Assembly: GCA_021413705.1 (NCBI GenBank)
Contig: JAIOPX010000130.1
Location: 1-42,655 of the forward strand
Direction: 5' to 3'
DNA: 42,655 nt
From: Planctomycetota bacterium
GTDB lineage: Bacteria; Planctomycetota; Planctomycetia; Pirellulales; UBA7805
Below the pieces are notes generated by a model. That model was not told where the DNA came from, searched no databases, and saw nothing but the letters and a program-made list of their open reading frames with translations. Numbering within the stretch: the first letter of the stretch is position 1; every line of letters begins with the position of its first letter. Shown piece by piece: positions 23,975 to 32,101 of this stretch. The translations under genes were made by a program, and so were the position numbers.

Positions 23975-25192
23975 TCAAGGCGTCACCACCCGGCCGATGA
24001 ACAGGATGCTCCCCGTCTTATTTTCGCGGATCGCGAACAGGAATGGGTGATCGACCTTCACCACAATCGGATTCTGCGGCTCAATTGGGGCACTGGTCAC
24101 GGCAACAGCCACAGCCGTGGCCGCCGCTGCTTCGGTCCCATCTTCGTTGACGTCCACGAACGCCTTATGAATGACATGCTGAATCGAGAGACTCTTCGAG
24201 CCGTCCATTCCAGAGAAGTCGGCCGCGGTCGTGAAGGCGTCCACCATGCCCAGCGACGAGAGGACGCCTTTCAGGGCAAACTCACTGGTCATCTTGAACT
24301 TCGGCAGTGTCAGTTCCACCGGAAAGCGGTTCATTTTTCCGCGCCAGGCGGTCAGCTTATCGGCCGTGAGCCCTTGCTCCAAATCGGTCAGGCCGTCCAC
24401 CTTTTCCGGCAGCAGGATGACCATTGAAAGCGCACTGCCCTCGTAGGGGAGTTCCACCGCCTGCATCCCGTCGGCCTTCACATAGGCCAACCGCTCCGTC
24501 TGGTGCATCATGGGCACATCGGCCTTTTGTCCGTCGAGCCGCGTGAAGGGGCCAGGACTCGTCGCTTCTTTCGTGAAGGGGTGGAGCCAGGCGCTTTTGA
24601 AATAGATGGCGTTGGTCAGCACCAGCCGTGTGTCCGAATCGAGCACGCCAGGCTTCAAGAGTTCCTTGATCTTGTCGTTGGTTTTGTCCTCCACCCAGCG
24701 GTTGATCGTCTGGCGAGCCGCTTCGGTTTCCTTTTGAAAATTGAGATTGCGGACGGCGGCTTCGTAGTTCGTGGTGACCAGTTGCGTGTAGGCAGGCAGG
24801 AACGTGTAGTCATGCTGAGCCCAAAGAGCGTTGGCCACGCTCAACTTGAAGGCACCCTGTTTGCCTGCGGCGTTGAAATCGCGGATGAGTTGTCCCATGG
24901 CCGCGTGAAACGCAGGATCGTTGGGGCCAAAATCCAGGGCCGTCGCCATCTGCGTGGCTGTCGCGCCGCGGGCGCCGGCATACGTCATCCCCAACGCCGT
25001 GGAAATGCTATACGGAGAATAGAAGAGATTGCCGGGTTGCTCGCGCAGCTTGCCGTGGAGCTTACAGGCAAAGCGGTTATTTCCCTCGACCACTTTTCCG
25101 ACTGCTGAAGTTTCGGCGGCAGTCGCCTGCGCGGCAAATGCAACTCCCAGGGCGGCGATGGCCAACCCGAGTATTCCCGGTTTTAATATCAT
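23975..25192 (-). CDS. Secreted serpin (serine protease inhibitor)
   Basis: 405 residues with a signal peptide (LGLAIAALGVAFAAQATAAE). The full serpin fold is readable: NLFYSPYSISTALGMTYAGA, RLVLTNAIYFKSAWLHPF, VELPYEGSALSMVILLPE, and the breach/shutter HVIHKAFVDVNEDGTEAAAA. The reactive-centre hinge EDGTEAAAAT is the inhibitory type, with small residues at P12-P9. Counting from the hinge Glu as P17 places P1 at Thr in AVAVTSAP, with mostly Ala/Val before it, suggesting elastase-like target proteases. The C-terminus HPFLFAIRENKTGSILFIGR is canonical. A weak ribosome site precedes the ATG. It stands alone and likely protects the envelope from proteases. Confidence 0.93.
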   Translation of the reverse strand: MILKPGILGLAIAALGVAFAAQATAAETSAVGKVVEGNNRFACKLHGKLREQPGNLFYSPYSISTALGMTYAGARGATATQMATALDFGPNDPAFHAAMGQLIRDFNAAGKQGAFKLSVANALWAQHDYTFLPAYTQLVTTNYEAAVRNLNFQKETEAARQTINRWVEDKTNDKIKELLKPGVLDSDTRLVLTNAIYFKSAWLHPFTKEATSPGPFTRLDGQKADVPMMHQTERLAYVKADGMQAVELPYEGSALSMVILLPEKVDGLTDLEQGLTADKLTAWRGKMNRFPVELTLPKFKMTSEFALKGVLSSLGMVDAFTTAADFSGMDGSKSLSIQHVIHKAFVDVNEDGTEAAAATAVAVAVTSAPIEPQNPIVVKVDHPFLFAIRENKTGSILFIGRVVTP

Positions 25193-25306
25193 GATGAGTC
25201 ACTTATCTTGAAGTGGTGGATGTATCAGGCGACCGGCATTTTAGCCGCCAGCAACAGTTAGACGCATCCGGGGGCTGGCTAGTTCCGCGATTTTTGAAGT
25301 CCGGCC

Positions 25307-25366
25307 CGTTGGAGTACAGGCTTTACCCTGTCCTGAATAACGCAGCCTGAAGGCTGGACTCCAACG
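25307..25366. repeat. Double-hairpin repeat, family B (GTTGGAGT...ACTCCAAC)
   Basis: Outer arms CGTTGGAGT and ACTCCAACG are a perfect 9-bp inverted repeat. Inside: ACAGG-CTTTAC-CCTGT and CAGCCT-GA-AGGCTG. It lies in the 294-base gap between the divergent serpin and cyanase genes, which holds no other feature. Confidence 0.8.
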
Positions 25367-25486
25367 CTTGACGATCCCCAGAGCACCGGGTAGCCTGACC
25401 GCTCGATGGTCCTTTTGGCGGCTCTCTCCTCCCCTTAAACAACGAGGAGCGGTGACACTTCAATCTCACACAGGAGACTCTGCCAG

Positions 25487-25924
25487 ATGACACGTTGCGA
25501 ATGCACGGCCAAAATCATGGCCGCCAAACAATCCAAAGGACTCACCTTCCAGAACATCGCCACGGCAATCGGCCGGGATCCGGTTTGGACCGCCGCCGCC
25601 TTGCATGGACAAGGAGCCTTGGATGCGGCGGAGGCCGGCAAGATCGCCGAATTGCTTGGGCTGGAGCCCGCCGTGGCAGCCCTGCTGCAACAGCGCGACA
25701 GTCCCGATCTACCCATGCCGCCGACCGATCCATTGATCTATCGGTTCTACGAAATTGTGCTGGCCTATGGCCCGACCCTGCGGGAAGTGATCCGCGAGGA
25801 GTTCGGGGATGGTATTATGAGCGCGATCGATTTTTCGATGAATGTGGAGCGCGTGCCGAATCCCAAGGGAGATCGCGTGCGTGTCACGATGGAAGGAAAG
25901 TTTTTGTCGTTTACCAAATGGTAA
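25487..25924 (+). CDS. cynS: Cyanase (cyanate hydratase)
   Basis: 145 residues. N-terminal helical domain (MAAKQSKGLTFQNIATAIGR), linker, and C-terminal catalytic domain with YRFYEIVLAYGPTLREVIRE and FGDGIMSAIDFSM. The catalytic residues R86, E89 and S112 sit ten positions before E. coli Arg96, Glu99 and Ser122. The enzyme converts cyanate and bicarbonate to ammonia and carbon dioxide, giving detoxification and a nitrogen source. AGGAGA lies about ten bases before the ATG. No cynT carbonic anhydrase or cyanate transporter is next to it; a DUF4190-type gene follows 61 bases downstream. Confidence 0.95.
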   Translation: MTRCECTAKIMAAKQSKGLTFQNIATAIGRDPVWTAAALHGQGALDAAEAGKIAELLGLEPAVAALLQQRDSPDLPMPPTDPLIYRFYEIVLAYGPTLREVIREEFGDGIMSAIDFSMNVERVPNPKGDRVRVTMEGKFLSFTKW

Positions 25925-25985
25925 CAGGCCGGGTTCGCCCCAGCCTATTACGCCGTCGCATACTAATCATGCGGAGCCTCTCAAG

Positions 25986-26763
25986 ATGACTCAAGTGCAA
26001 TGCAGCCAGTGCGGGCGGAGTTTCATCGCTTCGGCCGGCGGTGGGTCCGTGATGTGTCCCGAATGCGGCAAACGGGTCGATCCGATGCTGGCGGGCGCGG
26101 TTGTTCCTATGAAGTCCAAAGGGAAGGGGCTGGCGATCGCGTCCTTAGTGCTGGGCATCGTCGGCATCCTCCCTTGCTTTTGTGCGATTCCCAGCCTGTT
26201 GGCCACTATCTTTTGGCGCAATAGCGCTGGCCAAAGACACGGCCGCCAAGGGACTGGCCATTGCAGGGCTCGTGCTCGGGGTATTGGGGATTCTAGCAGT
26301 GCCCATTAATTTGGCGCTGTTCTTGCCGGCGGTTCAGGCGGGCCGCGAGGCGGCACGACGGGCTTCTTGTACGGTCAAGCTCAAGAATATTGGGGTGGAG
26401 ATCGCCTCCTACCGGCAGTCGCACAATGGTGACTATCCCCCGACTCTCGACGATCTGTCCTTGCCTGCTGCGTCACTGCAATGTCCTAGCAATGACAGCC
26501 TCGGAATGGGGCATGACTATGTCTACGCTCCGCCGGTCGAAAAGGACTCTGACACTGCGATGATTGCTTGCGAAATTTTCGCAAACCATATCAGGGTGCG
26601 CAATGTGCTATTTGCCGACGGCCAAGCCAGGTCGATGGGTGATGATGAATTTCAACAGGAACTTGGCAATCCAGAAAACGCCAATCTGCAAACGGCGCTA
26701 TCCAAGGTTGAAGGGCATGGGCATGGCGAATTTCCGCACAAACTTCCACCAAATCATCGTTGA
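25986..26763 (+). pseudogene. DUF4190/pseudopilin-like membrane protein split by a one-base frameshift
   Basis: The first frame begins MTQVQCSQCGRSFIASAGGG with a zinc-ribbon (CxxC...CPECG), then SKGKGLAIASLVLGIVGILP, a DUF4190 helix. At 26211-26214 (TTTT) the frame goes wrong: in frame 0 it turns into Arg-rich nonsense ending at 26309. One base fewer in the T run gives a smooth continuation, ATIFGAIALAKDTAAKGLAI, a second helix, then LALFLPAVQAGREAARRASC, the DUF1559-like LLPAVQAAREAARR motif. A corrected protein has 258 residues. GGAG lies nine bases before ATG 25986. It could be a sequencing error, a true pseudogene, or slippage; it is a paralogue of 39576-40481 in architecture. Confidence 0.75.
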
Positions 26764-26787
26764 CTCTCGTTACAAGGAGTTCGATCC

Positions 26788-27102
26788 ATGCGATTTCTAC
26801 TGAAAGTGAACATCCCGAACGACGCTGGCAATGCCGCCGCCCGAGAGGGAAAGCTGGGCACGATCATTCAAAAAATACTCGACGAGCAGAAACCGGAGTC
26901 GGTCTACTTCACCGACAACAATGGCCAACGCTGCGGCTTTCTGGTGATCGAGATGAAGGAGGCCTCGCAGATTCCGTCCTTCTGCGAGCCGTGGTTCCAG
27001 GCGCTCAATGCCGCCATTGAGTTGCATCCGGTGATGACGCCAGCGGATCTGGCCAAGGCGGCGGATGGAATCAAGCAGGAAGTGAGCCGGTTTGCGACGT
27101 AA
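26788..27102 (+). CDS. Small conserved protein of unknown function
   Basis: 104 residues: MRFLLKVNIPNDAGNAAARE, then KLGTIIQKILDEQKPESVYF, GFLVIEMKEASQIPSFCEPW and AIELHPVMTPADLAKAADGI. It looks like a complete ferredoxin-like alpha/beta fold; similar short proteins occur widely in soil bacteria without a named role, as far as memory allows. AAGGAG eight bases before the ATG is a good ribosome site. It follows the frameshifted gene by 24 bases, so may share its transcript, and ends only 11 bases from the convergent retropepsin gene. Confidence 0.7.
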   Translation: MRFLLKVNIPNDAGNAAAREGKLGTIIQKILDEQKPESVYFTDNNGQRCGFLVIEMKEASQIPSFCEPWFQALNAAIELHPVMTPADLAKAADGIKQEVSRFAT

Positions 27103-27113
27103 TTAATCGCGAA

Positions 27114-27500
27114 TCATGTATAGGGCTTCTGAATCTCGAAGAATTGTTGAGGTCCATTCGCAATCAGGACCAAGCTATTCAAAAAGTCACGGCCCAATAG
27201 GACGTAGGGGCGTGTCGTAACCAGAACCTCCAGTTCAAAGAATTCGGATCCATCAAATGAGCATTCCAACAGATAGGTCGGCATACTCACGTATTTGGAA
27301 TTGAGAGCGCCTTTAGTTCGTCGTCGAGTAAATGGTTTAAGTGCAAGCTCCTCCTGAAGTCTCAGGGGAATTGCCGTCATGTCTGCGGCGGTATCAATTT
27401 TACCTTCGTTTCCGAAAACCTTGAACGAACCAAGTCCACGAAAGTGGAGCGGCAACATTAAGGCTGGCGGTGAGAGTTGCCTGGAGTAAACAAATCTCAT
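27114..27500 (-). CDS. Retropepsin-like (clan AA) aspartyl protease family protein
   Basis: 128 residues, the size of one retropepsin monomer. GKIDTAADMTAIP (D36-T37-A38) is the active-site Asp motif in the D-T/S-A/G form, and VLLGRDFLNSLVLI is the ILGRD-type second loop that closes the active site. A homodimer would supply both aspartates. The ATG overlaps the stop of the upstream DUF5678-like gene by four bases (ATGA), so the two are translationally coupled. There is no signal peptide, so it is probably cytoplasmic. Target and function are unknown. Confidence 0.75.
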   Translation of the reverse strand: MRFVYSRQLSPPALMLPLHFRGLGSFKVFGNEGKIDTAADMTAIPLRLQEELALKPFTRRRTKGALNSKYVSMPTYLLECSFDGSEFFELEVLVTTRPYVLLGRDFLNSLVLIANGPQQFFEIQKPYT

Positions 27501-27793
27501 TGCTCGATCTCAAGCGACGGCAGGTCTACAAGCGGCTCATCTATTGAGGCATGACCGACAAAAAAAATATCGTCTGGAAAATTCTTCATGAGTCGTCGCA
27601 CAAGCTGAAATTTGTCCACATCACAATCGACCACCGCCCTCTCATGTATCGCGACGTATTTGTCTCGGTATCGATCGTCTTGCGACAGCGAAGGCCGAAG
27701 CTCATCAAATGCAGCCTGCTCCCTAAGCCATGCAGCCATTTCATGGTCTTGCTTGGAAGCCGTGTCCGAATCTGTGAGATTGTTTCTTATCAT
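27497..27793 (-). CDS. DUF5678-like small protein, coupled to the retropepsin gene
   Basis: 98 residues. A charged helical N-terminus (DHEMAAWLREQAAFDELRPS) precedes RYRDKYVAIHERAVVDCDVD, which fits DUF5678 (YxGKWVAI...GEVVA...), and then DDIFFVGHASIDEPL. The acidic end LVDLPSLEIEQ could act as a partner or substrate tail. Overlaps the retropepsin start (ATGA). The pairing of this domain with a clan AA protease has been seen by memory in other phyla, but no role is known. Confidence 0.65.
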   Translation of the reverse strand: MIRNNLTDSDTASKQDHEMAAWLREQAAFDELRPSLSQDDRYRDKYVAIHERAVVDCDVDKFQLVRRLMKNFPDDIFFVGHASIDEPLVDLPSLEIEQ

Positions 27794-27845
27794 GTTGATC
27801 GCCTCAATGCGGAAACATCACCCTTATTATTATATACTTCCTCTG

Positions 27846-29681
27846 TTATTTTGCATCCGCCATCGCCGACAATTGCGCCACGGCCCTGGTCTGCTCTTTT
27901 TCTAGGAATGCCCGACCCTTCTTGATGTTCACATGGTCCCACGGCAGCCGGTCCCCAAGTTCATAGGGGCGATGCACTAGCGTCTCGGCATCAATGCCGG
28001 CTTGCTCGATCGCGGTCCACCAGCGGTCGGCGTTGAACTCCTCCTGCCAACTGTCCATTCGCGATCCGGCCCGCCAGGCGAGTTCGATCGCTTTGGCCAT
28101 CCGCCGATCGCCGCGGCTGAGTGCCGCTTCCATCAAGCTTGTCTCCACATCATGGCACTTAACGGAGACGGCGCGGATCGTTTTCTTGGATCGCAGATAC
28201 GCGTGTGCCCAGCGAAAATACTCCCGACGCTGCATGCCGTTCCACTGATACGGCGTATGCGCCTTCGGCACGAAGTTCGAAACGCTGGCGGTCACCTTGG
28301 CATAGCGGCCCATTTCCTCGCGGCCGATGGTGGCGATTGTCTCCGCCATTTCCACGATCCCGTCGAGATCCACCGGCCGCTCACCCGGTAGGCCGCACAT
28401 GAAGTAGAGCTTTACTTTTTGAAAACCGTTGCGGAACGCTTCGCGGCAACCGTCGTACAAGTCCTGGTTGCTGATTTTCTTGCGGATCTGCTCTCGCATG
28501 TCGTCCCGGGCAACCTCCGGCGCCAGAGTCAGTCCGTTGCGGCCGCCAGTTTGAATCAGCCGGGCGACCGTCTTGAGTTGATCGTTCACCCGCAGGCTGG
28601 GGACTGAGACGTTCACACCTAAGGGGCCAAACACTTCGTACATGCGATTGACGAGTTGCTCGAAGTGAGGATAGTCGCTGGTGGAGAGTGACAACAGTGA
28701 AATCTCGTTGAACCCGGTGCTGCGATACGATTCGAGTGCTCCCTGCACGATCGTCTCCACCTGGCGGATCCGCAATGGCCTCTTGATGACCGTGCTTTGG
28801 CAAAACCGGCACTGCCAGGGGCAGCCGCGCATAATCTCGATGGCGATCCGATCGTGGACGCATTCGGTGTAGGGGACGACGGGGCGCGTCGGCAGGGGAA
28901 TGGAATCGAGATCGTCGATCACCGACGGCTCGATTGTCTCCGGCACATCGTTGCGCGTCCGATTGAGCGTGGCGAATCGGCCGTCCGCGTAATACTCCGG
29001 CTCATAGAACCGCGGCACGTAGGCAAATGGCAGCGCCGCCGCCAACGTGGCTAGGGCCTCTTCGCGCTGCTGCCGTCCCGCTTCACCCTGGACAAAGCTG
29101 CCGTCAGGCCGCCGGGCCGCCGTTCGCAGCCGCAACCATAAATCACAAATTGCCGGCAACGATGGCTCGCCGTCACCCGTCACGGCCACGTCGAAAAACG
29201 GCGCGATCGGCTCCGGGTTTTGCGTGCAAGGGCCGCCGGCCACGATCAGCGGATTGGCCATCGTGCGTTCCACGGCATGAAGCGGAACGCCACCCACGTC
29301 GAGGATCGTCAAGATATTCGTATACGAAATCTCGTACTGAAGCGAAAAACCCAACACGTCGAAATCGCACAGCGGTGTAAACGACTCGAGGCTGTACAGA
29401 GGCAGGCCGGCCTCACGAAGCGCCCCCTCCATGTCGCGCCAGGGTGCGAACACGCGCTCGCAGAGCCAGTCGTCGCGGCGGTTCATCAACGTGTAGAGCA
29501 CTTGAAGCCCATGGTGGCTCATGCCGATCGAATAGGCGTCCGGAAACGCCAGGCAAAGCCGCCCCGCCACACTGCTGTGGTCCTTCAGTACGGCGTTCAG
29601 TTCTCCGCCGATATACTGAGCCGGCGTCTGCATCCGCGGCAGAATCCGCCCCACGATCTGGTCTTTGAGTGTTTGGTTCAT
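27846..29681 (-). CDS. Radical SAM protein of the TIGR03960 type
   Basis: 611 residues from ATG 29681. An N-terminal B12-binding-like domain contains LAFPDAYSIGMSHHGLQVLY and ERVFAPWRDMEGAL, with GFSLQYEISYTNILTIL and VAGGPCTQNPEPIAPF. The radical SAM cluster motif is C287-x3-C291-x2-C294 (GCPWQCRFC). VSVPSLRVNDQL and KKVKLYFMCGLPGE-like segments follow. This order matches the TIGR03960 family, whose reaction is unknown. In many genomes it adjoins a TIGR03936 (radical-SAM-linked) gene; no such gene is next to it here. GGAA is the only ribosome-site hint. A palindromic repeat overlaps its upstream region. Confidence 0.87.
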   Translation of the reverse strand: MNQTLKDQIVGRILPRMQTPAQYIGGELNAVLKDHSSVAGRLCLAFPDAYSIGMSHHGLQVLYTLMNRRDDWLCERVFAPWRDMEGALREAGLPLYSLESFTPLCDFDVLGFSLQYEISYTNILTILDVGGVPLHAVERTMANPLIVAGGPCTQNPEPIAPFFDVAVTGDGEPSLPAICDLWLRLRTAARRPDGSFVQGEAGRQQREEALATLAAALPFAYVPRFYEPEYYADGRFATLNRTRNDVPETIEPSVIDDLDSIPLPTRPVVPYTECVHDRIAIEIMRGCPWQCRFCQSTVIKRPLRIRQVETIVQGALESYRSTGFNEISLLSLSTSDYPHFEQLVNRMYEVFGPLGVNVSVPSLRVNDQLKTVARLIQTGGRNGLTLAPEVARDDMREQIRKKISNQDLYDGCREAFRNGFQKVKLYFMCGLPGERPVDLDGIVEMAETIATIGREEMGRYAKVTASVSNFVPKAHTPYQWNGMQRREYFRWAHAYLRSKKTIRAVSVKCHDVETSLMEAALSRGDRRMAKAIELAWRAGSRMDSWQEEFNADRWWTAIEQAGIDAETLVHRPYELGDRLPWDHVNIKKGRAFLEKEQTRAVAQLSAMADAK

Positions 29682-29692
29682 GGAGATTCCAC

Positions 29693-29736
29693 GGGGACTG
29701 TCCCAAATTTTGGGAACCAAAATTGGGACTGTCCCC
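29693..29736. repeat. Palindromic repeat GGGGACTGTCCC...GGGACTGTCCCC
   Basis: Arms GGGGACTGTCCCAA and AATTGGGACTGTCCCC face each other around an AT-rich TTTTGG/CCAAAA core; inside, CCAAATTTTGG-type pairing also occurs. It starts 12 bases upstream of the radical SAM ATG, so it would lie in its leader. Confidence 0.7.
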
Positions 29737-29779
29737 CTAGGTAAGCTGCTGAGCTAAATGAAGGAAACCGATCTTATTC

Positions 29780-29861
29780 GACGCAAAGTCGCAAAGATTC
29801 GCAAAGAAGAAAACGAGATTTAGTCAGGTACTCTGCGTGTCTTTGCACCATTGCGTCAAAG
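29780..29861. repeat. GCAAAG low-complexity inverted repeat
   Basis: GACGCAAAGTCGCAAAGATT followed by CGCAAAG on one side, and CTGCGTGTCTTTGCACC then TTGCGTCAAAG on the other, so the two halves are roughly complementary. Together with 29693-29736 and 29964-29990 it fills the 320-base gap 29682-30002, which has no gene. Confidence 0.6.
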
Positions 29862-29963
29862 TGGTTTGGGATTGCCCATCTGGCCCATCCACAGGGCATT
29901 ATGTCAAAATAGACGGTTTCGAGAAAGCCAAGAACCCCGTGGGTGGACATTCCTGTCTGCCTG

Positions 29964-29990
29964 AAGCAGGCTAAAGCCTGTACTCCAACC
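29964..29990. repeat. Half copy of double-hairpin repeat family B
   Basis: AAGCAGGCTAAAGCCTGTAC followed by TCCAACC: one inner hairpin (GCAGGC-TAA-AGCCTG) and the right outer arm ACTCCAAC, with the left arm missing. It ends 13 bases before the Rieske gene. Confidence 0.7.
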
Positions 29991-30002
29991 TAACTCTAAA
30001 GC

Positions 30003-30308
30003 ATGTTTGTCACCGTCGCCAAAGTAGGTTCCATCCCGCCCGACCAAGGGATTACATGCACAGTCGGCGATCGGCTGGTGGCCGTGTTTCACGTCGATGG
30101 CAAATACTTTGCCATCGACGATCTCTGCCCGCACATGGGTGCCTCGCTCAGCGCTGGCCACGTCGAGAACGGAATGGTCACCTGCCCCTGGCATGCCTGG
30201 CGGTTCAGGGTGTGCGACGGCACTTGGTGCGACAATCCACGCATTAAGACCGATGCGTTTGAAGTCCGCGTGGTGGGGGATGAGATTCAGGTGAAAGTTT
30301 CTGATTGA
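30003..30308 (+). CDS. Rieske [2Fe-2S] protein (NirD / dioxygenase-ferredoxin type)
   Basis: 101 residues. The cluster ligands are C42-x-H44 (LCPHMGASLS) and C61-x2-H64 (CPWHAWRF). The rest (VAVFHVDGKYFAIDDLCPH, IKTDAFEVRVVGDEIQVKV) is the standard small Rieske ferredoxin fold. It transfers electrons to an oxygenase or reductase, but no such enzyme is adjacent. The ATG at 30003 begins directly after a half repeat, and another repeat begins five bases after its stop. Confidence 0.9.
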   Translation: MFVTVAKVGSIPPDQGITCTVGDRLVAVFHVDGKYFAIDDLCPHMGASLSAGHVENGMVTCPWHAWRFRVCDGTWCDNPRIKTDAFEVRVVGDEIQVKVSD

Positions 30309-30312
30309 GAGC

Positions 30313-30369
30313 GTTGGAGTACAGCCTTTAGGCTGCACTGCGGAAGCAGGTTGAAGCCTGGACTCCAAC
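30313..30369. repeat. Double-hairpin repeat, family B
   Basis: GTTGGAGT (30313) and ACTCCAAC (30362-30369) outer arms. Inside: CAGCC-TTTA-GGCTG and GCAGG-TTGAAG-CCTG. It lies between the convergent Rieske and UPF0173 genes and starts five bases after the Rieske stop. Confidence 0.8.
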
Positions 30370-30373
30370 AAGA

Positions 30374-31057
30374 TCACACCTCGATCACCCCGCCCGGCTC
30401 GACCACGACGGGCTCGGCGCTGGTCTCGGCTCGCACGCGGGCGGCCCAGACTGCTGCGTCTTGCGCGATCGGCGGCCAAGTATTGTAATGGGCTGGCGCC
30501 ACGCGGCTGGGTATGATCATGCGAATCGCTTCCAGCGAATCATCGGGGCCCATCGTGTAGCGATCACCGATCGGCAGCACGGCCAGATCGATCTTGCGGC
30601 TGCTCAGCAACTGCATGTCGGCAGAGAGCGCCGTATCGCAAGCAAAATAGATCGTCTTTCCGTCCGCTTCGATCACGAATCCTCCCGCACTCCCTCCATA
30701 CGTCCCATCCGGCAACACACTGCTATGCACGGCCGGAGTGAGTGTCACTCGCCCCAGCGGAAGGTTGATGCCGCCACCAAGGTTCATCGGCTCGGTACGC
30801 TCGACACCCTGCTTGCTGGCCCACTCGCAGATTTCAAAGTTGGCCACCACCACGGCCTTGGTCCGTTTGGCGATCGAAATCAGATCGGCCACATGATCGA
30901 AATGGCCGTGGGAGACGAGGATCACATCGATATTGTAGATCTCGGCCGCCTTGCATGGGGCGGTGGGAGAATCGTCGAGAAACGGATCGAGCAGTGCCGT
31001 TTGCTTTTCCGTTTTGATAATCCAGCAGCCGTGACCGAGCCAGGTGAGTTGGGGCAT
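30374..31057 (-). CDS. UPF0173 metal-dependent hydrolase (metallo-beta-lactamase fold)
   Basis: 227 residues, the usual family length. The zinc motif H50-x-H52-x-D54-H55 (SHGHFDH) is intact, preceded by LTWLGHGCWIIK and DPFL. Further ligands are in TPAVHSS and YFACDTALS, and the C-terminal APAHYNTWPPI gives the last His. The substrate of UPF0173 proteins is not established. The start ATG 31057 is 15 bases after the membrane protein gene, so they may be co-transcribed. Confidence 0.9.
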   Translation of the reverse strand: MPQLTWLGHGCWIIKTEKQTALLDPFLDDSPTAPCKAAEIYNIDVILVSHGHFDHVADLISIAKRTKAVVVANFEICEWASKQGVERTEPMNLGGGINLPLGRVTLTPAVHSSVLPDGTYGGSAGGFVIEADGKTIYFACDTALSADMQLLSSRKIDLAVLPIGDRYTMGPDDSLEAIRMIIPSRVAPAHYNTWPPIAQDAAVWAARVRAETSAEPVVVEPGGVIEV

Positions 31058-31072
31058 GGGGGTTTAGGACTC

Positions 31073-31933
31073 CTATAGTCCAGGTATTGTCGGAGAACAG
31101 CCAAACCATGTCGAAAACAATTCGTGTTGAATCCGGTTTGTAATTGGCGGGATCGCGATATCCAGCAGAGGAACCAGTAGCATAAGTACCACGGAGAGTT
31201 GCATTACCAAAATTCGCCACGGACGATGAAGCAGCCATCCCTTCGCAGCCGTCAATGCTGCTATTGCACTCAATTGTAACAGGGCCGGAGCGCCGAACGC
31301 GGTGAACGTATATCTTAAAGTGAATTCCCGCCAATAGCCGTGTTCAACACCTGCCTCTACAACCTGGAAGCCGTGCTTCATGAAGAAATAATAACTCGGC
31401 AACAGGGCTACCATTGCCAGCCCGGCGCAAACGATGGCGCCTCCCCAAGAGGACAGGGGCTTAAGCTGGTCTTCGGTAGTAAGGGCACGCCGAGTAGCCC
31501 GTACAAAGCTGATCACACATGTCAAGCCAAACGCAATGGTCGCAAATGTTAGCGTGACCGCCAACAAGTCAGCTACGAATGCGGGCCAACGCATCGTCCA
31601 CTGGTATGCCTCCGTTCTCGTCAGCAACTTGCCGGGCTCAATGGTGAAAAGTCGTCCATCGTCGTCCAATAACGCGCACTGATAGGTAAATGGCCATCCG
31701 CGCTCCAATTCCCAATATTGACGGTTCACGGCTTGTGGCCAATTGTGTATATAACGTCCGCTTTCGATTTCTCTTTTCTGATGCGTCCACGTTAGAACCA
31801 CGAAACTCACCGCAATGGCGGACGTAAAGATGATTAGCATGCGCAAGCTGAACTGCGGTCGATACCAGCGGCGCAGGGATCGTGGCGCGCTCGGGACAGG
31901 ATTGAGAGCAAATGATTTCTGTTGCGGCTGCAT
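31073..31933 (-). CDS. Planctomycete multi-pass membrane protein of unknown function
   Basis: 286 residues from ATG 31933 (MQPQQKSFALNP); the frame is open to 32002 but the extra residues look non-coding. The first helix is FSLRMLIIFTSAIAVSFVVL, the FSLRxLL motif common in planctomycete membrane proteins. Further helices lie at about 135-158 (WPAFVADLLAVTLTFATIAF), 180-200, 220-245 and 255-275. No domain is recognised. It follows the diguanylate cyclase by about 170 bases. Confidence 0.65.
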   Translation of the reverse strand: MQPQQKSFALNPVPSAPRSLRRWYRPQFSLRMLIIFTSAIAVSFVVLTWTHQKREIESGRYIHNWPQAVNRQYWELERGWPFTYQCALLDDDGRLFTIEPGKLLTRTEAYQWTMRWPAFVADLLAVTLTFATIAFGLTCVISFVRATRRALTTEDQLKPLSSWGGAIVCAGLAMVALLPSYYFFMKHGFQVVEAGVEHGYWREFTLRYTFTAFGAPALLQLSAIAALTAAKGWLLHRPWRILVMQLSVVLMLLVPLLDIAIPPITNRIQHELFSTWFGCSPTIPGL

Positions 31934-32101
31934 GCGATCAGAATACCGCGCCGCGCAAAAATCGGCTAGCATTGGGTCAAGTCTTCCGAGACTTCGCCTC
32001 AAGTTGTCTGCCGCTTTGCCGAGTGGAAGCTAGGTTCCAGGCAGCGGCCAGCCACGGTTGACCAACGGTGGCCTAACGCGCCCCGCTCCCTTTTCGCTTG
32101 C

